Source: Arachidicoccus terrestris
GTDB lineage: Bacteria; Bacteroidota; Bacteroidia; Chitinophagales; Chitinophagaceae
NCBI RefSeq assembly: GCF_020042345.1
Contig: NZ_CP083387.1
Span: forward strand, 3,906,001-3,970,000
Direction of reading: 5' to 3'
DNA: 64,000 nucleotides
This document shows positions 8,023-14,431 of the stretch, in pieces. The translations under genes were made by a program, and so were the position numbers. Numbering within the stretch: position 1 is the stretch's first letter; the number at the start of each line of letters is the position of its first letter. The notes below the pieces were generated by a model. It was not told the origin of the DNA. It searched no databases and was given only the letters and a program-made list of their open reading frames with translations.

Positions 8023-8586
8023 TTATTTTTTCTTTTTAAGAATATGGGCAACAGCAGGATGCACAGGCTTTTTTGCAACTACAGTATGATGAACAGGAGC
8101 AACGGTTTTTTTAGGAACAACCTTAACAACCGGCTTCTTAGGAACAACCTTGACAACCGGCTTTTTAGCAGCATGAATAACTGGTTTAATAGGAGCCTTA
8201 ATAACCTTCTTTGCAACTGCATGAACAGCAGGCTTTGCCACCGGATGACAAATCGGTTTAACCGGTGCGTGAACAACCGGTTTTTTTGCCACAGCGTGAG
8301 CAACGGCCTTAACAGCCGGATGGGCAACAGCCTTAGCAGTCGGTTTAGCATGAACTTTAGCAACTGTCTTAGCAGCAGCTTTACTGGCAGCATGGGGAGC
8401 AACAACAGAAGCGACCGTATGTGCTAAATGGTCTTTAAGGTCTTCGGGGTCAAGTTCCCCATGTTCCCCAGAAATTTTGGCGCACAGACTTTTGAAGAAA
8501 TCGAGAATTTTCTCTCTAAAGAAAAAACCAACAAGCATCAAAATAGTGAGCAGAGAAACGCCGAAAATCTTCGTTCGTTTAAACAA
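8023..8586 (-). CDS. Membrane-anchored histone-H1-like basic protein
   Basis: A 187-residue protein read from a TTG at 8586, four bases after the previous stop; no in-frame ATG precedes the membrane segment. Residues 1-30 hold the membrane segment (FGVSLLTILMLVGFFF). Residues 60-187 are almost only Ala, Lys, Pro, Val and His in degenerate repeats (KPVVKVVPK is duplicated in tandem), like histone H1 tails and bacterial H1-like proteins. Two 24-bp DNA repeats underlie the duplication around 8110-8160. The likely job is to bind and condense the genome at the internal membrane. It lies between the Arg-rich protein and the capsid gene. Confidence 0.65.
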   Translation of the reverse strand: MFKRTKIFGVSLLTILMLVGFFFREKILDFFKSLCAKISGEHGELDPEDLKDHLAHTVASVVAPHAASKAAAKTVAKVHAKPTAKAVAHPAVKAVAHAVAKKPVVHAPVKPICHPVAKPAVHAVAKKVIKAPIKPVIHAAKKPVVKVVPKKPVVKVVPKKTVAPVHHTVVAKKPVHPAVAHILKKKK

Positions 8587-8589
8587 AAC

Positions 8590-8802
8590 TTAGTCCTCCT
8601 TTTTACCAATCAAACCTAAAACAAGGCTTTTAAATTGGGGAATGAAGAAAAAAGCAGCTACAGCAGCAACCAGAAGAATAGGAAAACCAAAGATTTTGGA
8701 TTTGTGAGTAATATGCCTACTGCCACCGCCACGACGACGACGATAAAAACGACGTCTACGCATAGGGCGATAACGTCTACGAAATCTTCTAAAACGAGCC
8801 AT
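8590..8802 (-). CDS. Arg-rich single-span membrane protein, candidate genome-binding virion protein
   Basis: A 70-residue protein from the ATG at 8802, which has the usual AT-rich leader; longer forms would run through a hairpin upstream. Residues 1-30 contain about 17 Arg (MARFRRFRRRYRPMRRRR and onwards), then comes a membrane segment at 37-56 (IFGFPILLVAAVAAFFFI) and the end GKKED. Arg-rich tails that hold ssDNA are known in small icosahedral phages, such as the J protein of phiX174. Here the tail is fixed to a membrane, as would suit a membrane-containing virion. Confidence 0.65.
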   Translation of the reverse strand: MARFRRFRRRYRPMRRRRFYRRRRGGGSRHITHKSKIFGFPILLVAAVAAFFFIPQFKSLVLGLIGKKED

Positions 8803-8851
8803 TTTTGAATAAAATTTAAATGTTAACAGAACAAGGAAGGATTTAACAAAT

Positions 8852-8869
8852 AGTCCCATTAGTGGGACT
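8852..8869. repeat. Short hairpin (7-bp stem, 4-base loop)
   Basis: Arms AGTCCCA and TGGGACT flank TTAG. It overlaps the 21-bp repeat shared with 1250-1270 and lies directly beside a second, stronger hairpin. The pair sits in the untranslated leader of the late (structural) genes. Confidence 0.55.
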
Positions 8870-8874
8870 GTTTG
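8854..8874. repeat. 21-bp hairpin repeat, copy 2
   Basis: Matches 1250-1270 at 20 of 21 positions. Together with the neighbouring hairpin it marks the boundary between the small early genes and the structural genes. Confidence 0.6.
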
Positions 8875-8897
8875 GCGCATGTTATAGCACATGCGCC
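8874..8897. repeat. Strong hairpin upstream of the structural genes
   Basis: Perfect 8-bp arms GGCGCATG and CATGCGCC flank an 8-base loop. It is GC-rich in an AT-rich element. Without a T-run on the minus strand it is not a standard terminator. It could stabilise or process the late mRNA, or act as an origin for second-strand synthesis on the ssDNA genome. Confidence 0.6.
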
Positions 8898-8918
8898 ATC
8901 ATTTTCAAACCCAGCAAA

Positions 8919-9080
8919 TCAATCCTGAACCTCAATTACAGAAACAATACGCAGATCATTGCCCTGTAAGGCAGGATAAGCACTGAAACAAGCAGAAACA
9001 GCACCGACAAGGCTAAGACTATAAAAGAAGTCCGTACATGTGAGACCTTCAAGGCCGATCATCTTAATTTCAAATTTCAT
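8919..9080 (-). CDS. Small provirus protein, unknown (53 residues)
   Basis: An ATG at 9080 opens a 53-residue frame (MKFEIKMIGLEGLTC to VIEVQD). It fills the gap between two other small genes on the same strand and has a start leader rich in A and T like its neighbours (TTAAATTT). The middle is moderately hydrophobic (FFYSLSLVGAVSACFSAY), perhaps one membrane segment. I recognise no family. Confidence 0.5.
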   Translation of the reverse strand: MKFEIKMIGLEGLTCTDFFYSLSLVGAVSACFSAYPALQGNDLRIVSVIEVQD

Positions 9081-9112
9081 ATTACATAAATTTAATAAAT
9101 GTAAAATACTAA

Positions 9113-9337
9113 TTAATACCTGTAAAAAGACGTATTTAGGTAGTCATAACCAGACATAACAATAGCCCCAAGCTTATAACGCTTTCTAATAGTCCGGTTT
9201 TTTTCAAAAACAGCCTTAAGGCACGCATGACTATTGTTACCTGAACCAACACGGGTAAAGGATTTATTTCGCTCCCGATCATAAAACCGAAAACGAACTT
9301 TAAAAACCTTTGAATGACGACCAGAAAAACGAGCCAT
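9113..9337 (-). CDS. Small basic provirus protein, unknown
   Basis: A 74-residue protein rich in Arg and Lys (GRHSKVFKVRFRFYDRERNK). It has no membrane segment. Strand-like VFKVRFRFY and a helix LKAVFEKNRTIRKRY suggest a small nucleic-acid-binding protein, possibly an ssDNA-binding protein, which such a phage needs; this is a guess from charge and size. The leader TTTAAATT precedes its start. Confidence 0.55.
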   Translation of the reverse strand: MARFSGRHSKVFKVRFRFYDRERNKSFTRVGSGNNSHACLKAVFEKNRTIRKRYKLGAIVMSGYDYLNTSFYRY

Positions 9338-9355
9338 AAAAATTAATTTAAAGGA

Positions 9356-9619
9356 TTAATAATCAGGAAGTTTCTTAGAATCAAAATAAGAAATCAACCT
9401 ATAACGAAGCATTGTAAAACGGCCAGACTTCAAACTGAAATAAATATCACCCCGAAAATCTTCCATCTTATTAAGTGCAGCACCGAAAGAACCACCACAA
9501 AGGCCGCAGTTATACCGATGGGTTTTACCCGTCTTATTATCCCGATAATAAAACAGCAATACTTGTTTTGGGTCGAAATACTCATAAAACACCTTCTGTT
9601 TAAAATCAAAATAATTCAT
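9356..9619 (-). CDS. Small provirus protein, unknown
   Basis: An 87-residue protein with many aromatic residues (FDFKQKVFYEYFD; VLLFYYRD) and a CGLCGG motif with two cysteines, too few for a zinc site by itself unless it dimerises. It is followed 18 bases later by the next gene and preceded by a 6-base gap, so it is part of one operon. No family recognised. Confidence 0.55.
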   Translation of the reverse strand: MNYFDFKQKVFYEYFDPKQVLLFYYRDNKTGKTHRYNCGLCGGSFGAALNKMEDFRGDIYFSLKSGRFTMLRYRLISYFDSKKLPDY

Positions 9620-9625
9620 AAACAG

Positions 9626-9883
9626 TTACTTAGAAGAAACAAACAACCAAATCAAACGCCTAAATAATTCATCAGTAGTAATCCCAAGTTTCATTGCCTG
9701 TATAGAAGCTTCCAAAGCCGAAGAGCGATCAAGATAAAAGCTGATTCTTTCGCCTTCCTCTTTTTCAATTATAGACCGTTTCAGCTTATTAAAGCCTACA
9801 GACGTAGAAGGGTAAGGAGCAGTTTCTAAAGAAGCCTTAAAAGCATCATTGAAAGCGGCAAGAGCAGTTTTTTTTGCAGCCAT
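9626..9883 (-). CDS. Small provirus protein, possible ribbon-helix-helix-like regulator
   Basis: An 85-residue protein. After a Lys/Ala-rich start, residues 45-80 read ERISFYLDRSSALEASIQAM and then LGITTDELFRRLIWLFVS: one strand followed by two helices, which is like the layout of ribbon-helix-helix or CopG-type DNA-binding proteins. It is the first gene after the 27-bp repeat at 9924-9950, a reasonable place for a regulator. The assignment is weak. Confidence 0.5.
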   Translation of the reverse strand: MAAKKTALAAFNDAFKASLETAPYPSTSVGFNKLKRSIIEKEEGERISFYLDRSSALEASIQAMKLGITTDELFRRLIWLFVSSK

Positions 9884-9923
9884 AAAGTAAAATTTAAAGT
9901 GAATAAAAAATAAGAAAAGGCAG

Positions 9924-9950
9924 TTATACTGAACTTTTCATAGGCAAGTA
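9924..9950. repeat. 27-bp repeat, copy upstream of the 85-residue gene
   Basis: Identical to 1288-1314. It begins right after a stop codon (9951-9953) and ends about 40 bases before the next start at 9883. Read on the minus strand it offers TTG, 16 bases, then TATAAC, so it is a candidate promoter for the genes to its left. Confidence 0.65.
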
Positions 9951-10130
9951 CTAAGCGTCCTTTTTCCGTTTGGAAAAAAGATTAAAAATCAGATGAACAA
10001 CAACGGAAACCACCGTAGCGATAACCGTTTTTAAAAGCTCATCATTAGACGAGGGGGCAACCGTACCCATAGCAACAACGGAAGAACCCGCAGCAGCACC
10101 GATTTTGACAACGTGCGATAATGTATCCAT
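9951..10130 (-). CDS. Small provirus membrane protein (59 residues)
   Basis: The ATG at 10130 overlaps the stop codon of the previous gene (TAATG). The 59-residue product starts MDTLSHVVKIGAAAG, has a hydrophobic segment near the C-terminus (TVIATVVSVVVHLIFNLF) and ends SKRKKDA. Size and layout recall phage holins or pore proteins, though nothing proves it. Confidence 0.5.
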   Translation of the reverse strand: MDTLSHVVKIGAAAGSSVVAMGTVAPSSNDELLKTVIATVVSVVVHLIFNLFSKRKKDA

Positions 10131-10387
10131 TATTTTAGTTTAAAAGGACCTGCCGAACCTTCTAGATCGGCAATGATAAAATTTACATAAGCTTCAAGCT
10201 TTTTATACTGCTTTAATCTACGTTCATGATAAGGCCGAAGTTTTAACACTTCGGGACGATTAAAAAGAGGGATTCCAGACATCATAAACTCTAAATTCTT
10301 AATATTAGCCTGAATAATACAACCTCTATAATCTTTTAAAACCTTGATTAAGTGCCGTTTATTAGCGTGAGAATAGTTAAAGCCCAT
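10130..10387 (-). CDS. Small provirus protein, unknown; first gene of the element
   Basis: An 85-residue protein from the ATG at 10387; an upstream in-frame ATG at 10435 would add a hydrophobic stretch and is less likely, because the AT-rich leader lies just before 10387. It is basic and helical (HANKRHLIKVLKDYRG; YHERRLKQYKKLEAYV). In the circular phage the non-coding region 956-1314 would lie upstream. Integration cuts this gene off from the promoter-like repeats there. No family recognised. Confidence 0.55.
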   Translation of the reverse strand: MGFNYSHANKRHLIKVLKDYRGCIIQANIKNLEFMMSGIPLFNRPEVLKLRPYHERRLKQYKKLEAYVNFIIADLEGSAGPFKLK

Positions 10388-10548
10388 AGGGAAATGTTTT
10401 AATAAATTAAAAAAAGAAAAATCTATAAGACACACAAAACGTGTGAATCCGCATTTTCAAAGAACTGATTCCCCAAACGTCATATAGTTAATATTTATTA
10501 TCTATTAACAAACGAAATCCTTGAAAACACTGGCCTTTTTTCGCTTTA

Positions 10549-10574
10549 AAAAATTTCCTATAATTTATATTATG
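10549..10574. repeat. Right attachment repeat
   Basis: These 26 bp are identical to 930-955 and mark the right boundary of the element. They overlap the dif site listed separately. Confidence 0.85.
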
Positions 10575-10580
10575 TTAAAT
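10553..10580 (+). other. dif: Chromosome dimer resolution site dif (attR)
   Basis: A 28-bp site: XerC arm ATTTCCTATAA, central hexamer TTTATA, XerD arm TTATGTTAAAT. The XerD arm equals that of Escherichia coli dif at all 11 positions and the XerC arm shares the inner ATAA. XerCD with FtsK resolve chromosome dimers here, so this part of the chromosome is probably near the replication terminus. The left repeat at 930-961 is the other junction with a poorer XerD arm. Confidence 0.88.
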
Positions 10581-10961
10581 GCATTTAAAATCTTCTACTC
10601 CCCATGCCGGCTCATTGTTTCAAGCCGAAATTATGTTGAATTGGAGTTTAATAGAAAGTGATCGTTTGATTTTGAGACCGGATACAGAAATGAATAACGT
10701 CTACCTTTACATTCGTTACCGGAAGTCGATAAATTTAACACTTTGGGGATTCTGAAAATGTCGCGAGGTTTAGAGAATATTAAAGAAAGTGTTCGGTGCT
10801 TTAACAGCGGTGTTGTACCGATTTTGTTTTATCTATTAACCCAGTTAACTTCCCAGCTAGATAATACCAGCCCCCCGGCATTTTTAATCCCTATATCAGG
10901 AGCATTTATAATCCTTTATGAGGGCAGAGCTAGCTTAAAAATTGGGTATAGCGGAATTTTG
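10581..10961. other. Intergenic region right of dif
   Basis: About 380 bases without a gene I can support. A 75-codon frame on the plus strand (10743-10970) has no recognisable product and overlaps the end of the gene on the other strand. No terminator or RNA is clear. Confidence 0.4.
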
Positions 10962-11600
10962 TTAGTTTAAAGTGGCATCAATCCTACCATATGGATATGA
11001 TAACTTCAGTGGGTCTGACTCTAGTGATTTTAGAATCTTTTGATATTTTGACTTGTTAATCGAATTAATTACTGTCCCAACGATTCCTCCGATTATTAAA
11101 AAGATTCCGAATATCACATAGACGCTCTTGAAGTAGTCCATAAGATAAAGGGTAAGTATCGCCAGACCCACAACCGTCAATACACAACCGAGAATCATAT
11201 TGGCTTCGAAATGCTCTATTACGCGTTTTAACCTGGAATTTAAACCTTGTATATAGACAAATGCGCACTGGTCAGTGAGGCCTTTTTTTATTAGTCTGTT
11301 GTATAGTTCGATCGTGGTTTTTCCCTTTTGTCTTTCTTCTATCACGTAGTCAAACAATGATTGATTAAATTCAATGGCTGCGTTCTTTTCCATCTCTGAT
11401 TTTACGAATAGACCTGACAGTTCTTTTTCCGTTTTGGCTGCTTCAAGAATTCCCAGATCAAGATTTCTTAACCGAAATTCATCCATTAATAATCGGAAGG
11501 ATTCTACCGTGAGCCGGTCGGCTTCATTTTTGGACAGGTGCAATAATTCGTCATCCGACATTCTGGCATATTGATCTTTGATAACATTTATTGGGGTCAT
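10962..11600 (-). CDS. Two-span membrane protein, unknown
   Basis: A 212-residue protein. Residues 1-130 are soluble and helical, acidic and basic mixed (DQYARMSDDELLHLSKNEAD; FDYVIEERQKGKTTIELYNR). Residues about 135-185 hold two membrane segments (MILGCVLTVVGLAILTLYLM; VYVIFGIFLIIGGIVGTVI). The C-terminal tail is short and cytoplasmic. The N-terminal part resembles small helical repeats seen in Bacteroidota membrane proteins, but I cannot name a family. It is divergent from hipB with the operators between them. Confidence 0.65.
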   Translation of the reverse strand: MTPINVIKDQYARMSDDELLHLSKNEADRLTVESFRLLMDEFRLRNLDLGILEAAKTEKELSGLFVKSEMEKNAAIEFNQSLFDYVIEERQKGKTTIELYNRLIKKGLTDQCAFVYIQGLNSRLKRVIEHFEANMILGCVLTVVGLAILTLYLMDYFKSVYVIFGIFLIIGGIVGTVINSINKSKYQKILKSLESDPLKLSYPYGRIDATLN

Positions 11601-11687
11601 TGGTCGGGTTTTGATCTTTCTTATTCAAATGTACATTTTTTAATGGCATACGGCATGCATTAAAATCACTTTTCCATTTAAAAATTA

Positions 11688-11743
11688 TATAGATATATCT
11701 ATAATTATCTTAATTTTCTTATATTTGTATAGATATATCTATA
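11688..11743 (+). promoter_or_regulatory. hipBA promoter with two palindromic operators
   Basis: Two copies of the perfect 16-bp palindrome TATAGATATATCTATA lie at 11688-11703 and 11728-11743, centres exactly 40 bp apart (about four helical turns). Between them, at 11720-11727, is TATATTTG, a match to the Bacteroidota -7 element TAnnTTTG. The second palindrome would cover the transcription start. This is the arrangement expected for autorepression by a HipB dimer pair, 23 bases before hipB. Confidence 0.8.
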
Positions 11744-11765
11744 TAATTGTGTCAAATTATGTTTT

Positions 11766-12068
11766 ATGCTTGATGATATTAACGAAAAATCAGGAAATGA
11801 ACTTGTGAAGGAATTAGGAAGGCGATATAGCGTCTATCGAAAACGAATGGGTTATACACAGAAAGAGGTTGCTTATAGATCAGGATTAAGCATTTTCACA
11901 ATAAGTAGTTTCGAAAATGGTGCATCTACAGGTATTACGATCTCATCCTTTATTAGATTACTCCGAGTAATTGACTCACTTGGAGAGATTGACAAACTAT
12001 TACCTGAATTGCCAATGAGCCCTAAAGCTCTTTTTAAGAAACAAAAAAACAGAAATAATGGAAACTAA
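11766..12068 (+). CDS. hipB: HipB-like antitoxin, XRE-family DNA-binding protein
   Basis: A 100-residue protein with an XRE helix-turn-helix at residues 18-72 (YRKRMGYTQKEVAYRSGLSI, then TISSFENGAS). The C-terminal tail is rich in Lys and Asn and may reach into HipA. HipB neutralises the HipA kinase and represses the operon. The gene overlaps hipA by 11 bases, so translation is coupled, and two palindromic operators lie just upstream. Confidence 0.85.
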   Translation: MLDDINEKSGNELVKELGRRYSVYRKRMGYTQKEVAYRSGLSIFTISSFENGASTGITISSFIRLLRVIDSLGEIDKLLPELPMSPKALFKKQKNRNNGN

Positions 12069-13311
12069 TGTTGTAAAAATAAAGCTTTGGGACTTAGATG
12101 TTGGTTATCTTAATTGGGATGAAAAAGCCAATGTAGCCGTTTTTGAATACGATACTTCTTTCCTTTCATTGGGATTGGATATTGCTCCGATTACTATGTC
12201 AATAAATTCACCTCGTAGTAAAAAGTTGCTTCCCTGGTTAGGTGACAAAGACAAATTATATCAAGGTCTTCCACCTATGATTGCTGATTCGTTGCCCGAC
12301 AAATGGGGAAACTCACTTTTTAATGCATGGTTGCGGGATAATAATCTCTCAACTAAGAGTATTAGCCCAATTGATCATCTTTCATTTATAGGAAATAGAG
12401 CAATAGGTGCATTAGAGTATGTACCTGCAAAAGCTCTCGGCGATGAGAGCACCTTTACTGTTGACGTTCAAGGATTATATGAGTTTGCAAAACAGGTACT
12501 TAATCGCAGAGAAGCGACTGTTTTAGATAAGGGAAATTCCATTCATTGGCAGGATTTAATAAAAATCAGTTCATCTCCGGGTGGAAAACGCCCTAAAGCC
12601 ATTGTTGCTATTAATAAGGCAACCCAGGAGGTTATTTCTGGGCAGGGAAACATTCCGAAAGGGTACCAACATTATATTCTAAAGTATGATGATAATTCTG
12701 TTTATCCGTTTGCTAAGTTGGAGTTTATCTATTACCAAATGGCATTGGATGCCGGTGTTTATATAATGCCATCTGAGCTACGTCAATATGGGAACATAAC
12801 TCATTTTTTAACGCAACGATTTGACAGAAAAGGCAATCGGAAAATTCATACCCAAACATTGGCGGCAATGGCTCCCTTCGTTAATAGCTATGAAGGTATT
12901 TTTGGCGTTATCCGCCGCCTGAATCTACCTTTTGAGGATAGCAGGCAACATTACTTAAGAATGGTCTTCAATGTACTTACGCGTAATGTTGATGATCATA
13001 ATAAGAATTTCTCGTTCTGTATGGACCATAATGGGGAATGGCGCCTATCCCCTGCCTATGACCTGACTTTTAGTGTTGACCTTGGCGCTCCGGCTTATGT
13101 AAATAGGCATAGTTTAACAGTGAATGGTAAAAATCAGGATATTAAAAGAGAAGATTTGGAAATCGTTGCCGTGCAGAACGATATTAAAGACTACCATACA
13201 TTAATAGACCAAGTGGTAAAAGCAGTTGATAAGTTCGAAGATTATGCGACCTCGTTATCAATTTCTAAAAGCTTGATTGATCAGATTAAGTCAGAATTTA
13301 TAAAAATTTAG
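12058..13311 (+). CDS. hipA: HipA-family serine/threonine kinase toxin
   Basis: A full-length 417-residue protein. Residues 1-120 form the N-terminal HipA domain; residues 173-180 (SPGGKRPK) make the nucleotide loop; NVDDHNKN at 310-317 is the catalytic loop, with D312 as the likely base and N317 as metal ligand; YDL at 334-336 is the second metal site. Escherichia coli HipA phosphorylates glutamyl-tRNA synthetase and causes growth arrest and persistence. All key residues are present, so the toxin is probably active. Being 1.5 kb from dif, it may itself be an acquired module, but no borders are visible. The target in this host is unknown. Confidence 0.88.
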   Translation: METNVVKIKLWDLDVGYLNWDEKANVAVFEYDTSFLSLGLDIAPITMSINSPRSKKLLPWLGDKDKLYQGLPPMIADSLPDKWGNSLFNAWLRDNNLSTKSISPIDHLSFIGNRAIGALEYVPAKALGDESTFTVDVQGLYEFAKQVLNRREATVLDKGNSIHWQDLIKISSSPGGKRPKAIVAINKATQEVISGQGNIPKGYQHYILKYDDNSVYPFAKLEFIYYQMALDAGVYIMPSELRQYGNITHFLTQRFDRKGNRKIHTQTLAAMAPFVNSYEGIFGVIRRLNLPFEDSRQHYLRMVFNVLTRNVDDHNKNFSFCMDHNGEWRLSPAYDLTFSVDLGAPAYVNRHSLTVNGKNQDIKREDLEIVAVQNDIKDYHTLIDQVVKAVDKFEDYATSLSISKSLIDQIKSEFIKI

Positions 13312-13457
13312 ATTTCCAAAAGCGAATTTTTGTGATTCAACAGAAGGTTAGTGCTAATTGAATTGAATATGCTTTTTTTCTGTCACTTCTGTCGTATCTT
13401 TAAACCTCGGTCATCAGTTTAAGAATAGCCGACAAAAACATCTAAAAGAATATTTAT

Positions 13458-14003
13458 ATGAAAAAGGTAATTGCCGCATTCAATATGACATTAGATGGGA
13501 ATTGCGACCATACTGCAGGGTTGCCAGATGAAGAAATCCATCAACATTATACAGAATTATTGAACCAGGGAAGCGTGATTTTATATGGGAGAACTACGTA
13601 CAACCTTATGGAATTTTGGCGCACATTTTTAGAACGCCCTTCGGCAGAAAGGTCGATGAATGACTTTGCTATTGCAATTGACAAAATCCCAAAAATTGTT
13701 TTCTCACATACGCTTAAAAGTGTAGATTGGAAAAGCGCCACTGTCGCAGATCATGATTTAAAAGAGACCATTTTAGAGCTAAAGCAGCAATCTGGCAAAG
13801 ATATTTTAATTGGCAGCCGCAGTTTAATTATACAACTAATGAAACTTGAATTGATTGATCAATACCAAATTTGTATTCACCCGGTTGTTGCAGGCAATGG
13901 ATTGCGGTTATTTGACAATATAAGTAGGAAGACTATTTTTAAGCTTGTGGATACCAAAATATTTAAAGGTGGTGCAGTAATACTTTATTATGAGCCGAAA
14001 TAG
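13458..14003 (+). CDS. Dihydrofolate reductase-like protein (RibD C-terminal domain family)
   Basis: A 181-residue protein of the RibD C-terminal-like family: N-terminal strand KKVIAAFNMTLDG, then GRTTYNLMEFW, and a GSRSLIIQLMKLELIDQYQI stretch followed by HPVVAGNGLRLFD, which are the typical NADPH-fold motifs. Related single-domain proteins are common in Bacteroidota and their substrates are mostly unknown; they are not the essential folate enzyme. It stands alone, 146 bases after hipA on the same strand. Confidence 0.8.
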   Translation: MKKVIAAFNMTLDGNCDHTAGLPDEEIHQHYTELLNQGSVILYGRTTYNLMEFWRTFLERPSAERSMNDFAIAIDKIPKIVFSHTLKSVDWKSATVADHDLKETILELKQQSGKDILIGSRSLIIQLMKLELIDQYQICIHPVVAGNGLRLFDNISRKTIFKLVDTKIFKGGAVILYYEPK

Positions 14004-14431
14004 CTACGAGATGCTTTTCTTAAAGAGGATATGAGATGGAGCCGGGAATCTACTACCCGGAATTGGTGGATCAATAAATTGCCTCTCCGTCGCTCATTTT
14101 TTCCTAAAAATTTCGCTCGATTTGGCCGAAGTGTGGCTGGTTTTAATTGCTTCAGATTAAGCTTCGTCTTTCACTGTAAACCGTGTAATTAAAGGGTTAT
14201 ACAAATCAGGATTTACTTAAGGTAAGGAGTTTATATAAAATCAGGTACAGCAGTGTTTGTGGAACGATTCTTTCTTGTCTAAGCAAGAAAGTATATACAA
14301 AATGAATATAGACTATTCGGAAAGAGAATATAATCCGTGTTGCTCTGCTCAAAAATAAAAACCAGAAACAACTGGGATGATTGTTTCTGGTTTTTGGGGA
14401 TTGAAATAAATTTTGTCTAGTTTTACCCAGG
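14004..14431. other. Intergenic region with terminator
   Basis: About 430 bases between convergent genes. Apart from the terminator at 14357-14394 I see no gene, RNA or repeat. Confidence 0.5.
14357..14394 (-). terminator. Rho-independent terminator after susCD
   Basis: Arms of 14 bases (AACCAGAAACAA type at 14357-14371 and its complement at 14381-14394) flank a short loop, and on the minus strand a T-rich run follows. It lies 38 bases after the SusD stop. The plus strand also has a T-run, so it may serve both directions. Confidence 0.8.

Larger units (their letters stand above)
930..10574 (-). mobile_element. dif-integrated FLiP-like (Finnlakeviridae-type) ssDNA provirus
   Basis: Seen: identical 26-bp direct repeats at 930-955 and 10549-10574 enclose a unit of 9619 bp (one repeat included), with about 19 genes all on the minus strand. 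No integrase or transposase is present and the right repeat is part of a dif site, so host XerC/XerD most likely integrated it. Content: a gene II/X-like rolling-circle initiator, a 310-residue beta-rich capsid candidate, a cell-wall lysin with membrane anchor, and at least seven small proteins with a single membrane segment, two of them strongly basic. Known: FLiP of Flavobacterium is a roughly 9.2-kb circular ssDNA phage with a double-jelly-roll capsid and internal membrane. There is no Zot-like ATPase as in Inoviridae and no 500-residue capsid protein as in Microviridae. Family assignment is inference; an Obscuriviridae-like phage is an alternative. Confidence 0.82.

Noticed and set aside
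8044-8427. 127-codon plus-strand frame rich in Asn, Arg and Ser
   Set aside because: It is the mirror of the repetitive Ala/Lys/Pro gene on the minus strand and has no start signal.
930-10574. The element as a filamentous (Inoviridae) prophage, since it uses dif and a gene II/X-type Rep
   Set aside because: No Zot/gpI-like ATPase and no typical tiny major coat protein; instead a 310-residue beta-rich capsid candidate and a wall lysin.
930-10574. The element as a Microviridae prophage
   Set aside because: The capsid candidate is far too short for a microvirus (about 500 residues or more), and a gene II/X-type Rep replaces the microvirus initiator.
10743-10970. 75-codon plus-strand frame right of dif
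   Set aside because: No recognisable product, no leader or promoter, and it overlaps the end of a better gene on the other strand.
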